A stretch of DNA of 64,000 nt from JAGVSV01 sp050952845 (GTDB taxonomy: Bacteria > Bacillota > Clostridia > Christensenellales > Aristaeellaceae): assembly GCA_050952845.1 (NCBI GenBank), contig JBMNLP010000001.1, forward strand, positions 3,364,103 through 3,428,102, read 5' to 3'. Both the position numbers and the translations under genes were made by a program. This document shows positions 33,077 to 42,065 of the stretch, in pieces. Each line of letters opens with the position of its first letter. Position 1 is the stretch's first letter. The notes below the pieces were generated by a model. It worked only from the letters and a program-made list of their open reading frames with translations, did no database searches and had not been told where the DNA came from.

Positions 33077-33916
33077 ATGAAAATCAGAATGATTGTCGAT
33101 TCAACCGCCGACCTGATGCCGGAATATAAAAAACGAGTGCAGGTTGTCCCCCTCACCGTGCGCTTTGGCGATGAAGAGTATATCGATGGCGTAACCATTG
33201 ATCATCAGACATTTTATCAAAAGCTGATCGAAACCGACGTGCTGCCCACCACCAGCCAGGCAACGCCGGCCGCCTTTGCCGAGCAGTTCAAGCAGGCTCA
33301 GAAAGCAAAGGAAGCCTGCATTGTCATCACATTGGCCTCCAAGCTTTCCGGCACCTATCACAGCGCCGTTCTTGCAGCACAGGACTATGAGCATGTTTTC
33401 GTAATAGACAGCGCATCAGCCGCCGTCGGCACCGGCATATTAGTCGAACTGGCTTTTCAATACATTGACCAGGGTATGGACGCAAAAACTGTTGTTGAAA
33501 AAATCGAAGAGGACAAAACAAAAATCATCATCGTCGCCTTGGTTGACACCCTTGAATACCTGAAAAAAGGCGGGCGCCTTTCAAAAAGCGTTGCTTTTGC
33601 AGGCACCGTTCTCAACATCAAGCCCGTTCTTTCCGTCATTGATGGAGAGATCCATCTTCTGGGAAAAGCGATGGGGTCCAAGCGCGGCAACAACCTATTG
33701 GTACAGGAAATTGAGAAAGCCGGCGGCATTGATTTTGCCAAGCCTGTCCTGCTCGGGTATTCCGGCATATCCGATGCGCTGCTCTTAAAATACATCGAGG
33801 ACAGCAGGCCCCTGTGGGAAAACAATCTGGACGAGGTGCGCTATGCCACCATCGGCTCCGTTATCGGAACCCATGCAGGGCCCGGCGCTGTGGCAGTGGC
33901 GTTCTTTAAAAAGTAA
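33077..33916 (+). CDS. DegV-family fatty-acid-binding protein
   Basis: A 279-residue cytosolic protein of the DegV/FakB family, which binds a fatty acid for phosphorylation by FakA. Visible signatures are IVDSTADLMPEY, LPTTSQATPAAFAEQF, KLSGTYHSAVLAA, and the late RYATIGSVIGTHAGPGAVAV. AAAGGAG precedes the ATG. It is the third gene after marR and the aldehyde dehydrogenase, which strengthens a lipid-linked role for this operon, for example reuse of fatty acids produced from aldehydes. No fakA is in the window. Confidence 0.92.
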   Translation: MKIRMIVDSTADLMPEYKKRVQVVPLTVRFGDEEYIDGVTIDHQTFYQKLIETDVLPTTSQATPAAFAEQFKQAQKAKEACIVITLASKLSGTYHSAVLAAQDYEHVFVIDSASAAVGTGILVELAFQYIDQGMDAKTVVEKIEEDKTKIIIVALVDTLEYLKKGGRLSKSVAFAGTVLNIKPVLSVIDGEIHLLGKAMGSKRGNNLLVQEIEKAGGIDFAKPVLLGYSGISDALLLKYIEDSRPLWENNLDEVRYATIGSVIGTHAGPGAVAVAFFKK

Positions 33917-34012
33917 TAAACTCAGGCGACAGTCTGGTCCCAATGGCGGGAGGCTGCACACGGAAGTTGGCAGTTTTACCGTTTGTTTGCTTGTTTTTCC
34001 CCCGCCGCCCGC

Positions 34013-34041
34013 TTGCAGGCGACAGGGGCATGTGGTACAAT
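34013..34041 (+). promoter_or_regulatory. Promoter of the GH2 gene
   Basis: TTGCAG (34013-34018), 17 bp, TACAAT (34036-34041), 35 nt before the ATG. Confidence 0.65.
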
Positions 34042-34075
34042 TTCCATAAAACATAATGAAAAAGGGGGACATCCC

Positions 34076-36640
34076 ATGCATGTTCTGGATTTGACCACGG
34101 CTTGGCGCATCCGACCGGAGTTTCTGGACGTAGATATACGGGATTATGCGCAGGTGTTGGCACGGCCGGAGGGCAACCTGCGGTTTTTTGCGCGCGCAGC
34201 CAACCGCAAGCCCAGCAATGACGGCTGGCTGACAGCCGACCTGCCCTGCGATGTGATTGAGCCGCTGGTAAAGCAGGGGCTGCTGCAGGAGCCGCTGGAG
34301 AAGCAGGCTACCTGGGACGCGCTGTGGATCAAGGACCTGTCCTGGTGGTTTGTCAAAAGCTTTTCGGTTACCGCTGCCAACCTCCGGGAGGAAGCCGCCT
34401 TCCTGCGCTTTGAGATGCTGGATTTCAAAGCCGATATCCTGATAAACGGTGCGTATGTGGGGCATCATGCCAACGCGTTTGTACCCTTTGAAGAGGACGT
34501 CAAGCGGTTTTTGCGCAAAGGGAAGAACACCCTGGTGGTGCGGCTGACCTCCGGTGTGGAGGATTTTTACAACCACAGCAGCGTGTCGCATTTCGCGGGC
34601 TCCAAGTTTGCCATTTATGACAAGCGCATGTACCTGCGCAAGCCGCAGTTCAGCTATGGATGGGATTGGTGCAAGCCTGTGCCCACCTGCGGCATCGGGC
34701 GGGGCGCCGCGCTTACCTTTGTGTCCGGCGCGCGCATCAGCAACCTGCACGTGGTGACAAAACATGCGGACAGCAAGGCTGCCACGCTGGCCATCGACGT
34801 AGAGGTAGACCAGCTGCTGCCCCATGCCACCGACGATGTCACCATCAATATCGCCTTTAAGCTGAAGGGAAAAACTGTAGCGCGTGCCCGCAAGGATGCG
34901 CGCGTGGTGGGCGGGCTGAGCTTCCACCAGCTGGAGGTACAGATTAAAAACCCGCATCTGTGGATGCCCAACGGCTACGGCAGCCAAACGCTGTACGATG
35001 TGGAAGCCAGGGTAACCTGCCGGGGGCAAACCAACGCCTATAAAAAAACGCGCATCGGCATTCGCACCATCCGGCTGGATCAAAGCAAGCTGCCCGACGG
35101 CACCTATGCATTTGTCTTTGAAGTCAATGGCGTGCCCGTTTACTGCAAGGGCGGCAACTGGGTGCCGGCAGATTCGGTCTATCTGCGCGTACCGGACAGC
35201 ACCTACCACACGCTGATTCAGGAAGCCCGAGCCCAGCACTTCACCATGCTGCGCATGTGGGGTGGCGGCCTGTACGAGCCCGATGTATTCTACGAGGCGT
35301 GCGATGAAAACGGTATTTTGCTGATGCATGATTTTATGTATGCCTGTTCGTATTACCCCGACCATGAGGACTGGTTTCTGCACGAAGCTAAAAAGGAAGC
35401 CGACTACCAGACGCGGCGCCTGGCCAATCACGCCTGCATGGCCATTTGGACGGGCAACAACGAAATCCACGAAAGCTACACCGATTGGTTCCCCGAGGAT
35501 GAAAACCTGCCCTATCTGCCCGGCGCCAAGATATTCAACCATATCCAGCCGCGCGCGGTGCAGGCCAACTGCCCGGAAATCCCCTATTTGCCCAGCTCGC
35601 CCTTTGGCGGCCATATCGCCAACAGCCAGGATGAAGGCGATAGCCATGTATGGAGATGGATGAGCCAGCTAAACCGCGATTACCCGGGCATGGTGCACCC
35701 CATCGATGCCTTTGACCGCCTCACCACGCGTTTTTCCAGCGAGTATGGCTTCCACGGCCCGCTGATGGAAAGCAGCATGCGCCGGTGTATTGGCGATAAC
35801 AAGGACTTCCGTTTTGACAGCCCGGTGTGGATCCACCATGGCGACCCACCGGAAAAGCGCACGCCCATTTTGAAAAGCATCACGCAGTACTTTACCGATG
35901 CCGACGAACTGGACGAAGCCGGATATTTGCTGTACGGCGGGGTCAACCAGGGCATGCTGTGCCGTGAGATGGCTGACGCCTTGCGCAAGAAGGACAATTG
36001 CTGGGGGCACCTGATCTGGATGTACAACGACTGCTGGCCCGAAACGGGCTGGACAACGGTGGACTACTACCTGACACGCAAAATCAGCTTTTACTTCCTG
36101 AAGCGCGCCTTTGCGCCGCAAAAACTGCTGCTGACACGGCAGGGCGACACCGTGCACATGACGCTGCACAACGAAACGCCCCAGCCGCTTACCCTGCGCG
36201 TTCTGTACGGCAGCGCGTCCTTTGACGATAAAAAGCTAAAGGGCCGCGAAACCACGCTGACACAGGCACCGTTCACGCGCAGCGAAGTCATGACCTTCAC
36301 GGTGGATGCCGGGGCAGGCTATGCCTATGTGCTGCCCCAGGATGCGCCGCAGGTGGATGCCGCCACCACCGTGCGCGGGCATTACCGCGCGCTGCCGCTT
36401 GTTCAGCCCCATGTGCGCATCACGCATACCGAAGAAAGCGGCAACCGGCTGCTGGTCACCGTGCAGTCCGACGTGTATGTGCCGGTAGCGTACCTGAAAA
36501 CCATCGACGACCGCACGCACCTGAGCGACAACTACTTCGAGCTGCTGCCCGGCGTGCCCCGGGTGATTGCCCTGCCCAAAGAGGAGGGAAAGGGTGTAAA
36601 AGCCCTGGCGCTGCCGATACAGCCCAGGGCGAAAGAATAA
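34076..36640 (+). CDS. Glycoside hydrolase family 2, beta-mannosidase
   Basis: An 854-residue cytoplasmic GH2 enzyme that removes terminal beta-mannose from mannooligosaccharides. Order of domains: sugar-binding jelly roll (LWIKDLSWWFVKSF, MLDFKADILINGAYVGHHAN), the mannosidase-type YGWDWCKPVPTCGIGRG, an Ig-like domain, then the TIM barrel with acid/base Glu463 in WTGNNEIHE and nucleophile Glu556 in SSEYGFHG. No signal peptide, so it works on imported sugars. ATG 34076 has AAAGGGGG in front; the longer open frame to 33983 runs through the promoter. Monocistronic. The stop is 48 nt from the convergent aldose epimerase. Confidence 0.93.
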   Translation: MHVLDLTTAWRIRPEFLDVDIRDYAQVLARPEGNLRFFARAANRKPSNDGWLTADLPCDVIEPLVKQGLLQEPLEKQATWDALWIKDLSWWFVKSFSVTAANLREEAAFLRFEMLDFKADILINGAYVGHHANAFVPFEEDVKRFLRKGKNTLVVRLTSGVEDFYNHSSVSHFAGSKFAIYDKRMYLRKPQFSYGWDWCKPVPTCGIGRGAALTFVSGARISNLHVVTKHADSKAATLAIDVEVDQLLPHATDDVTINIAFKLKGKTVARARKDARVVGGLSFHQLEVQIKNPHLWMPNGYGSQTLYDVEARVTCRGQTNAYKKTRIGIRTIRLDQSKLPDGTYAFVFEVNGVPVYCKGGNWVPADSVYLRVPDSTYHTLIQEARAQHFTMLRMWGGGLYEPDVFYEACDENGILLMHDFMYACSYYPDHEDWFLHEAKKEADYQTRRLANHACMAIWTGNNEIHESYTDWFPEDENLPYLPGAKIFNHIQPRAVQANCPEIPYLPSSPFGGHIANSQDEGDSHVWRWMSQLNRDYPGMVHPIDAFDRLTTRFSSEYGFHGPLMESSMRRCIGDNKDFRFDSPVWIHHGDPPEKRTPILKSITQYFTDADELDEAGYLLYGGVNQGMLCREMADALRKKDNCWGHLIWMYNDCWPETGWTTVDYYLTRKISFYFLKRAFAPQKLLLTRQGDTVHMTLHNETPQPLTLRVLYGSASFDDKKLKGRETTLTQAPFTRSEVMTFTVDAGAGYAYVLPQDAPQVDAATTVRGHYRALPLVQPHVRITHTEESGNRLLVTVQSDVYVPVAYLKTIDDRTHLSDNYFELLPGVPRVIALPKEEGKGVKALALPIQPRAKE

Positions 36641-36687
36641 GTGATGCTCAGGAGTTTTCCGAACCCTCTGTCCAAGTGTGAGCGCAT

Positions 36688-37533
36688 CTACCGCAGGGTA
36701 ATCGCATGCGTTTTTTGCACGCGATCGCCGGCGGGGATGTGGATGATGCCGGGCTTTTGGGTCAAATCGCCGTCAAAGCCTACGGGCTCGGGCGGGTTGC
36801 ACCAGGGTTCGATGCACAAAAACGCCGCGCCGGGCTTTTTCCATATCATCAGATAGTCCATGCCGTCAAAGGAAACGTGCACGCTGGCGGGGTGGTGGTC
36901 GCTGCGCAGCGTGACGCCGCGCGAGGTAAGATCAGCAAACACCATGGTATCGCAGTAAAACATGTCCTCATCAAGCGGCAGCGTGTCGCCGTGCACGGCG
37001 TACAGCTTGCGCGTGCCGCTTAACTGACCGTTGACCATCTCGCGGGTTTCAATGCGCTCATAGGTGTCAAACACCAGCTGCCAGTCGCTCAGGCTACCTT
37101 CAATGGCATAGGCTTCGTGCGCGCCCACCGAGGCATACATGGGGCCTGCGCCGTTGTTGACCATCTCATAGGTCACCACCACGCGGTTGGCGTCCAGGCG
37201 GTAGTGCACCAAAAAGGCATAGTCAAACGGATAGTTATCCTGCGGGGCATCCAGCAGGAAGGATGCGGCGTTGTGCGTGCGCTCCGCCGCGGAAAACAGG
37301 GATGTGCGGGCAAAGCCGTGCCGCCCCATGGTATAGGTTTGGCCGTTGTAGCGGTATTGGTTGTTGGTCAGCGCGCCTGCTATCGGGAACAGCACCGGCG
37401 CATGGCTGCCCCAGATATCGGGATTGCCGTCCCACAGCCGGTCGCCATGGGCATCCACAATGCGCAGCATCTGTGCGCCCAGCGGTGAAATGGTTACCTG
37501 CAGCTGGTTGTTTTGGATGATGATGTCCCGCAT
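36688..37533 (-). CDS. Aldose 1-epimerase family protein (LacX-like)
   Basis: A 281-residue galactose-mutarotase-fold protein. Seen motifs: QNNQLQVTISPLGAQMLRI, the conserved WGSHAPVLFPIAGAL with the active-site His region, MGRHGFAR, SVGAHEAYAIEG and CIEPWCNPPE. The shorter form and the FPIAGAL signature place it with LacX-type epimerases that interconvert alpha and beta anomers of aldoses. ATG 37533 is preferred because GGAGGG lies 7 nt upstream; the in-frame ATG at 37548 is the one that contains that ribosome site. It converges on the beta-mannosidase gene, so it may act on released hexoses. Confidence 0.9.
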   Translation of the reverse strand: MRDIIIQNNQLQVTISPLGAQMLRIVDAHGDRLWDGNPDIWGSHAPVLFPIAGALTNNQYRYNGQTYTMGRHGFARTSLFSAAERTHNAASFLLDAPQDNYPFDYAFLVHYRLDANRVVVTYEMVNNGAGPMYASVGAHEAYAIEGSLSDWQLVFDTYERIETREMVNGQLSGTRKLYAVHGDTLPLDEDMFYCDTMVFADLTSRGVTLRSDHHPASVHVSFDGMDYLMIWKKPGAAFLCIEPWCNPPEPVGFDGDLTQKPGIIHIPAGDRVQKTHAITLR

Positions 37534-37609
37534 GTGATGTCCCTCCATACGTTAGTTCAGTCTCTAACAAGGCAGAAAAAAACTTTTCAAAGGAGCCGCC
37601 CCAGGTTTT

Positions 37610-39250
37610 TCATTCGTACCGCGGCCGGGCGTATCCTACAATGCGCTGATCGTCCAGGGCATACATCCGGGTGTCCACGCTGCCGCTTGCCGCCCCTTCC
37701 AGCGTATACACATACTGCCCATCCACATCATAAACAATGCCGATGTGAGAGAAGGTGGTCCGGGCCCTGGCATTGTTCCACAGGAAGTAAATCAGGTCTC
37801 CCGCCTGGGGAATGTAGCTGCTGCGGTCCATGCGGCTGGCAGGATTCAGGCGCTGCGCCTGCTCCTGGGCAGCCTTGGGAGCAAAGAAATAATGGAAAGC
37901 CTGTTGGGCATCATAAAATACGCCATCCACATCCCGGGCATTGTTGATGACATCCTCTCCAATGCCTGCCTTCCGGGCAGCCCAGGACACAAAATAGGAG
38001 CAGTAGGATTCGCTGGGGTCCTGGAAATATTCGCCATATTTGGAGTAGGGTCCGCCGGGACCGGTGCCGTCCAGGATGGGTTTGCTGCTGGTGCCCCCTG
38101 AAAAGCCCAGCTGCGTAAAAGCCAGGCCCAGCAAATCCGCCTTCCTGTTCCCAGTGGGGATGTAGGCGCTTTCTGAAAAACCCCGGGCAAGGTTGACCAG
38201 GGGGGCGGGCCGGTCAATGAAGCGCACTTGTTCTTTTAATACATATCCGATTTTATGCTTGTAGCTGGCCAGGTACCATTCTCCCTGCTCAAGAAGGATG
38301 GTAAGCGCTGCTCCGCCAGGCACATTTTGTACCTTGCCTGCGTTTTTGCTTGCGCCGGACTGAAGGAAAAGAGTTTTACCCGTAGGGTTAATGGCAGTTT
38401 GAAGCAGCGCGTCGCTGTTGGTGCCGCTTTTTAGGTATAGCAAAGCTAAGGTGACAGGGTCGGCGCTGCCTTTGGCGGGTATGCCGTTCCTGGCTTGAAA
38501 GTCGCGCACGGCAGCGGCAGTTTGGGCGCCATAGGCGCCATCCGTTTCCAGGTTGCTGGCGCCTTCTTTCAGCAGAGCTTGCTGAAGCCAGACAATCTGC
38601 TCCGGCGCACTGCCCCACCGCAGCGTTTGGGCTACGCTGGCGCCGGCTATTTCCTTAGCAAGGTTGGTATCCTGCGCAGCATCGTCATCTGACTTGTCAA
38701 GGATACCGCTGGCGTCCTCCTCACTAACGAAACTGCCCAACAGCAGGCTCAGGGTTTGATTGCCGGCAATGCCATCCACCTGCAGCCTGTTTTGAGCCTG
38801 GAACTTCCGTACTGCCCGGGTGGTGACACGGCCATAGATACCATCTGTTTTTAAATCAAAGCCGCGCCGGTTCAACGCCTCCTGCAGGGTTTGCACCGCC
38901 GCGCCGCGCATGCCCTGGCGCAAGGTGGCATATTTTTCAGAGGTGACAGGGGCAGCATCCACCCGTGGCGTTTTGCCTCCGTACAGCCGATTTAAGGTCT
39001 CCTTCCCGGCGATGCCATCAACCTTGAGCCCCTTGGCACGCTGAAACTGCATCACCACGCGCCGGGTTTCCCTGCCGTATTTGCCGTCCACAACAAGGGA
39101 ATAACCTTCCTCAAGCAGCGCCTGCTGAAGCTTGGTTACTTCCTCCCCCTTAGCTCCCGGACGAATGGTTGTATAGGCCGCCGCAGCGCTGCCGATGAAG
39201 CACTGAGCCATCAGCAGAACAGCTAACAAAAGAATGGCAATCTTTTTCAT
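37610..39250 (-). CDS. Secreted peptidoglycan amidase/peptidase with three PG-binding repeats
   Basis: A 546-residue exported protein. Signal peptide MKKIAILLLAVLLMAQCFIG with cleavage near SAAAA. Three PG_binding_1 repeats follow at about 35-92, 110-165 and 225-280, each with the YG-x-x-T and VDG(I)AG elements (VDGKYGRETRRVVMQFQ; TDGIYGRVTTRAVRKFQ; TDGAYGAQTAAAVRDFQ). An SH3-like stretch comes next, then a C-terminal CHAP/NlpC-type domain with Cys417 in SYCSYFVSWAARKAGI and His502 in FSHIGIVYDV. The likely role is cell-wall remodelling or germination-type cortex hydrolysis. GGAGG is 8 nt before ATG 39250. Monocistronic, with no partner genes. Confidence 0.88.
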   Translation of the reverse strand: MKKIAILLLAVLLMAQCFIGSAAAAYTTIRPGAKGEEVTKLQQALLEEGYSLVVDGKYGRETRRVVMQFQRAKGLKVDGIAGKETLNRLYGGKTPRVDAAPVTSEKYATLRQGMRGAAVQTLQEALNRRGFDLKTDGIYGRVTTRAVRKFQAQNRLQVDGIAGNQTLSLLLGSFVSEEDASGILDKSDDDAAQDTNLAKEIAGASVAQTLRWGSAPEQIVWLQQALLKEGASNLETDGAYGAQTAAAVRDFQARNGIPAKGSADPVTLALLYLKSGTNSDALLQTAINPTGKTLFLQSGASKNAGKVQNVPGGAALTILLEQGEWYLASYKHKIGYVLKEQVRFIDRPAPLVNLARGFSESAYIPTGNRKADLLGLAFTQLGFSGGTSSKPILDGTGPGGPYSKYGEYFQDPSESYCSYFVSWAARKAGIGEDVINNARDVDGVFYDAQQAFHYFFAPKAAQEQAQRLNPASRMDRSSYIPQAGDLIYFLWNNARARTTFSHIGIVYDVDGQYVYTLEGAASGSVDTRMYALDDQRIVGYARPRYE

Positions 39251-39549
39251 AAACAAAACCTCCGGCATGCGTCAAAAACAAACAAGCTCCCCAGGTACAC
39301 ACAGCATATCAGAATCGTGGTCTTTGGTGCAAGTTTTGTTTGCCTGAAACATAAAAAAGCCAAAGCTTTCCTGATCTAAGTCCTTTTTGAGGTTAAGCGT
39401 CATAGAGGATGGATTATACCAATTCTAATCTTGTCGATTTTGTCCTCCGGCGTACCTTATATAAAATGAGCGCGAAATTAAAGTGGTGCCTCATATAAAA
39501 ATGAGCGCGAAACGAGTAAGCTCATTATATGAAAAGGAAATTGGTATCT

Positions 39550-40803
39550 ATGAGCACAAGAATCGAGATCACCCAGCAGCTGAAGGGAGCGTATCAAAAG
39601 GCTAAGAAAGGAGAGAAAGGGAAGATATTGGATTCCTTCTGTGCGAGCACCGGCCTTAGCAGATCAACAGCCAGACGGTATCTGACTTCCCCCACACTGG
39701 GCAACAGGAACGCAGTGCGCAAGGACCGGAGACGGAACCGTGCAACCAAATATAGTGCAGCGGCCAAGGAGAAGCTGTTCTGGTTGTGGCGCATCATGTG
39801 TCAGCCCTGTGGGAAGTATCTGGTGGCCAACTTGCCCCTATGGATTCCGTCCTTAGAGGCGCATGGGGAACTGAAGTTGAATGAGCATGGCTGGTCATCG
39901 GAGGTCAGGCAGGAGCTGCTGAGCATGAGTGCAGCGACGGTGGACCGGTATCTAAAAAAAGAACGGGACCGCTTGCGTCTGAAGGGAGTCACGACCACCA
40001 AGCCGAGTGTTCTTCTCAGGAACAGCATCAAGATTCGCAAGGCAGGGGATGAAATATCTTCTGAGCCTGGGTTCTTTGAGGTGGATACAGTGGCACACTG
40101 TGGTCCCACTACCAAGGGTGAGTATGCCAGGACACTGACGCTGACCGATGTGTTGACGGGCTGGGTGCATCTGGAAGCGATCCGCAACAACGCGCATGTT
40201 CATATCCGCAAGGGTCTGGATGCGGCTATTGCCGGCATCCCCTATCAGGTGCAAGGTCTGGACTGTGACAACGGGAGCGAATTAATCAACTACGATATGG
40301 TGAAATGGGCGGGAACAAAGGATATCTTCTTCACTAGGTCTCGTCCCTACAAGAAGAACGATCAGGCGTGTGTAGAGTCCAAGAACAATCATATTGTCCG
40401 CCGGTTTGGCTTCTACTATCGCTATGATACGGAAGAGGAGCGTAAAGTCCTGGCTGAACTGTGGCGGCTTGTGTGCCTGAAGACGAACTACTTCGCCGTC
40501 ACCAGGAAGCCCATCGGCTGGACAACTGACACGGTCGGCAGGCGGAAACGAGTCTATGACAGCCTAAAAACACCTCTGGACCGTTTGCTTGAGGCGGGGG
40601 TTCTGTCAGACCAACAAACCCGGGAGTTGATTGAGCGCAGGGCTTCCATCAACCCTGCAGAGTTGACGCGCGACATTACCCGCCTGCAAAACATTTTGAC
40701 GGCCCTGGCGAAGGCAAAGACCGATGACATGGTCCTGATAGCCGAAGAGGCAGAGAGGCGGCGGTTGAACAAGCAGAAAGGCGGGGTGCGCGTTGTTGGG
40801 TAG
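39550..40803 (+). CDS. DDE transposase with integrase core (ISNCY/IS481-like)
   Basis: A 417-residue transposase. The N-terminal HTH region (TRIEITQQLKGAYQKAKKGE, STGLSRSTARRYL after GLSRS) precedes an RNase H-like integrase core with the acidic triad in FEVDTVAHCG, LDCDNGSE and QACVESKNN. A C-terminal domain contains the family-typical YDSLKTPLDRLLE. ATG 39550 (MSTRIEITQQ) suits the family start better than ATG 39529, though neither has a strong ribosome site (AAAAGGA at about 11 nt). The reading frame is complete with all three acidic residues, so the element may be active. Exact IS family assignment is uncertain. Confidence 0.88.
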   Translation: MSTRIEITQQLKGAYQKAKKGEKGKILDSFCASTGLSRSTARRYLTSPTLGNRNAVRKDRRRNRATKYSAAAKEKLFWLWRIMCQPCGKYLVANLPLWIPSLEAHGELKLNEHGWSSEVRQELLSMSAATVDRYLKKERDRLRLKGVTTTKPSVLLRNSIKIRKAGDEISSEPGFFEVDTVAHCGPTTKGEYARTLTLTDVLTGWVHLEAIRNNAHVHIRKGLDAAIAGIPYQVQGLDCDNGSELINYDMVKWAGTKDIFFTRSRPYKKNDQACVESKNNHIVRRFGFYYRYDTEEERKVLAELWRLVCLKTNYFAVTRKPIGWTTDTVGRRKRVYDSLKTPLDRLLEAGVLSDQQTRELIERRASINPAELTRDITRLQNILTALAKAKTDDMVLIAEEAERRRLNKQKGGVRVVG

Positions 40804-40854
40804 GAACATGGTTGCATGGTTTGCAGACATGGGAGAGGCTTGTGCGCTTCCTCC

Positions 40855-40989
40855 GGAAATATCTGCTTTCCTGATTGACAGGGAGCCTCTGCTGCCATGC
40901 CGGGTCAGCTTGCGGCCACCCCCTGCGGGGCTGACCTGGCTGAAGCCTTGCATGGCAGCCTCTCCCTGTCAATCCTCGCAGATATTTCC
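40855..40989 (+). other. Long nested hairpin in the IS 3' region
   Basis: A 135-bp imperfect palindrome. Outer arms GGAAATATCTGC (40855-40866) and GCAGATATTTCC (40978-40989); next GATTGACAGGGAG opposite CTCCCTGTCAATC; then GCCATGC opposite GCATGGC; innermost GGTCAGC opposite GCTGACC. It lies between the transposase stop and the right inverted repeats. Likely roles are a transcription block against outside promoters or a folding signal for transposition. Confidence 0.75.
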
Positions 40990-41189
40990 TGCTATTCCAT
41001 TCACCGTTTCGCGCTCAATCTTATGTGAGGCATGGGATTATTTTCGCGCTCATCTTGACATGAGGCACTACGTCGGATGCAATTCTATCCGATGTATCTA
41101 AGTTCTCCCCCTGCCAAGTGGCGGCGATTTCTGGAAATGCTTTACAAAACGAGGTCGCCCAGGCGACAGGAAGAAAACATGAGGTGAAC

Positions 41190-42053
41190 ATGGTTAAGGA
41201 CAGGCGGATCTCTTTTGTGGCATTCTGGTATGAAAACCTCCATACTGAACGGGCGGTTGCCCGGGCGTTGGCGGAGCTTTCTTCCCTGGGCTACACGGGG
41301 GTCGATTGGAAAAGTACATGCTTCGACCCGCAGCAAAGCATGGCCATGCAGCTAAAGCGCGCCGTCACGCTGGCTGACGGCATGGGCATGCGCACCTGCA
41401 ATGCGGTCATCTTAGGCAGCATGGTGGATGACAACCGCCTGGCCTTTGTGGACAGGATCAGCGCGTTCATCCGCGCCTGTGCCGAGGCCGGTATCCCCCA
41501 CGTCAACACGGCGCCGGGCGGGGCGCCCGACACGCCCGAAAGCTGGGACAGGCTCACGGATTCACTGGAAAAAATCCTGCGCGTTTGCGAGGAATGCGGT
41601 GTCGACCTGGCACTGGAAAGCGTGGTGGGTAACCTGGTGCACGATTACCCCACCACCCGGAAGATGTTTTCTCTGGTGGACAGCAAGCACCTGCGGCTGA
41701 CCCTGGACCCGTCCCATTATCATCTGTATAAAAGCGATATTCCCGCCGCCGTCCGGGCGCTGGGCACCGAGAAAATTGCCCACGTTCATATGAAGGATGC
41801 CATTGGCTCCGTCAAAGACGGCGTGTTTCCCGATGAGTGGATTTTCCCCATCCTGGGTGAGGGCAACATCGAGTGGACTCCCTTCTTTGAGGCGCTGGAT
41901 GCCATCGGATACGAAGGTTATCTGTCCATCGAATTTGAGGCCTGGCGCTATATGCAGCAGGTGCTCGGCGGCAGCGTCAAGGATGCTGCCAGGTTGAGCA
42001 TGGCTTCTGCTCAGGCGCTGATATCCAATTATGTCGCATCCTGCGGCAAATAG
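41190..42053 (+). CDS. Sugar phosphate isomerase/epimerase (AP-endonuclease-2 fold)
   Basis: A 287-residue TIM-barrel protein of the xylose-isomerase-like/IolE-type superfamily. Visible features: FWYENLHTERAVARALAELS, GIPHVNTAPGG, a metal-ligand Glu in LALESVVGN, the conserved TLDPSHYHLY, HVHMKDAIG and a C-terminal LSIEFEA. It probably isomerises or epimerises a keto-sugar in the pathway of the dehydrogenase that follows 12 nt later. ATG 41190 has only a close GAGGTG. The insertion sequence ends about 120 nt upstream and has probably separated the operon from its original promoter region. Confidence 0.85.
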   Translation: MVKDRRISFVAFWYENLHTERAVARALAELSSLGYTGVDWKSTCFDPQQSMAMQLKRAVTLADGMGMRTCNAVILGSMVDDNRLAFVDRISAFIRACAEAGIPHVNTAPGGAPDTPESWDRLTDSLEKILRVCEECGVDLALESVVGNLVHDYPTTRKMFSLVDSKHLRLTLDPSHYHLYKSDIPAAVRALGTEKIAHVHMKDAIGSVKDGVFPDEWIFPILGEGNIEWTPFFEALDAIGYEGYLSIEFEAWRYMQQVLGGSVKDAARLSMASAQALISNYVASCGK

Positions 42054-42065
42054 GGGGAATGAAAT

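Larger units (their letters stand above)
39452..41071. mobile_element. Insertion sequence with doubled terminal repeats
   Basis: About 1.62 kb. Each end carries two copies of a motif ending in TGAGCGCGAAA: on the left at 39452-39478 and 39486-39514, on the right (inverted) at 41006-41034 and 41042-41069. It contains one DDE transposase gene and, downstream of it, a long hairpin. No clear target duplication is visible. It sits between the amidase gene and the carbohydrate operon at 41190. Confidence 0.85.
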
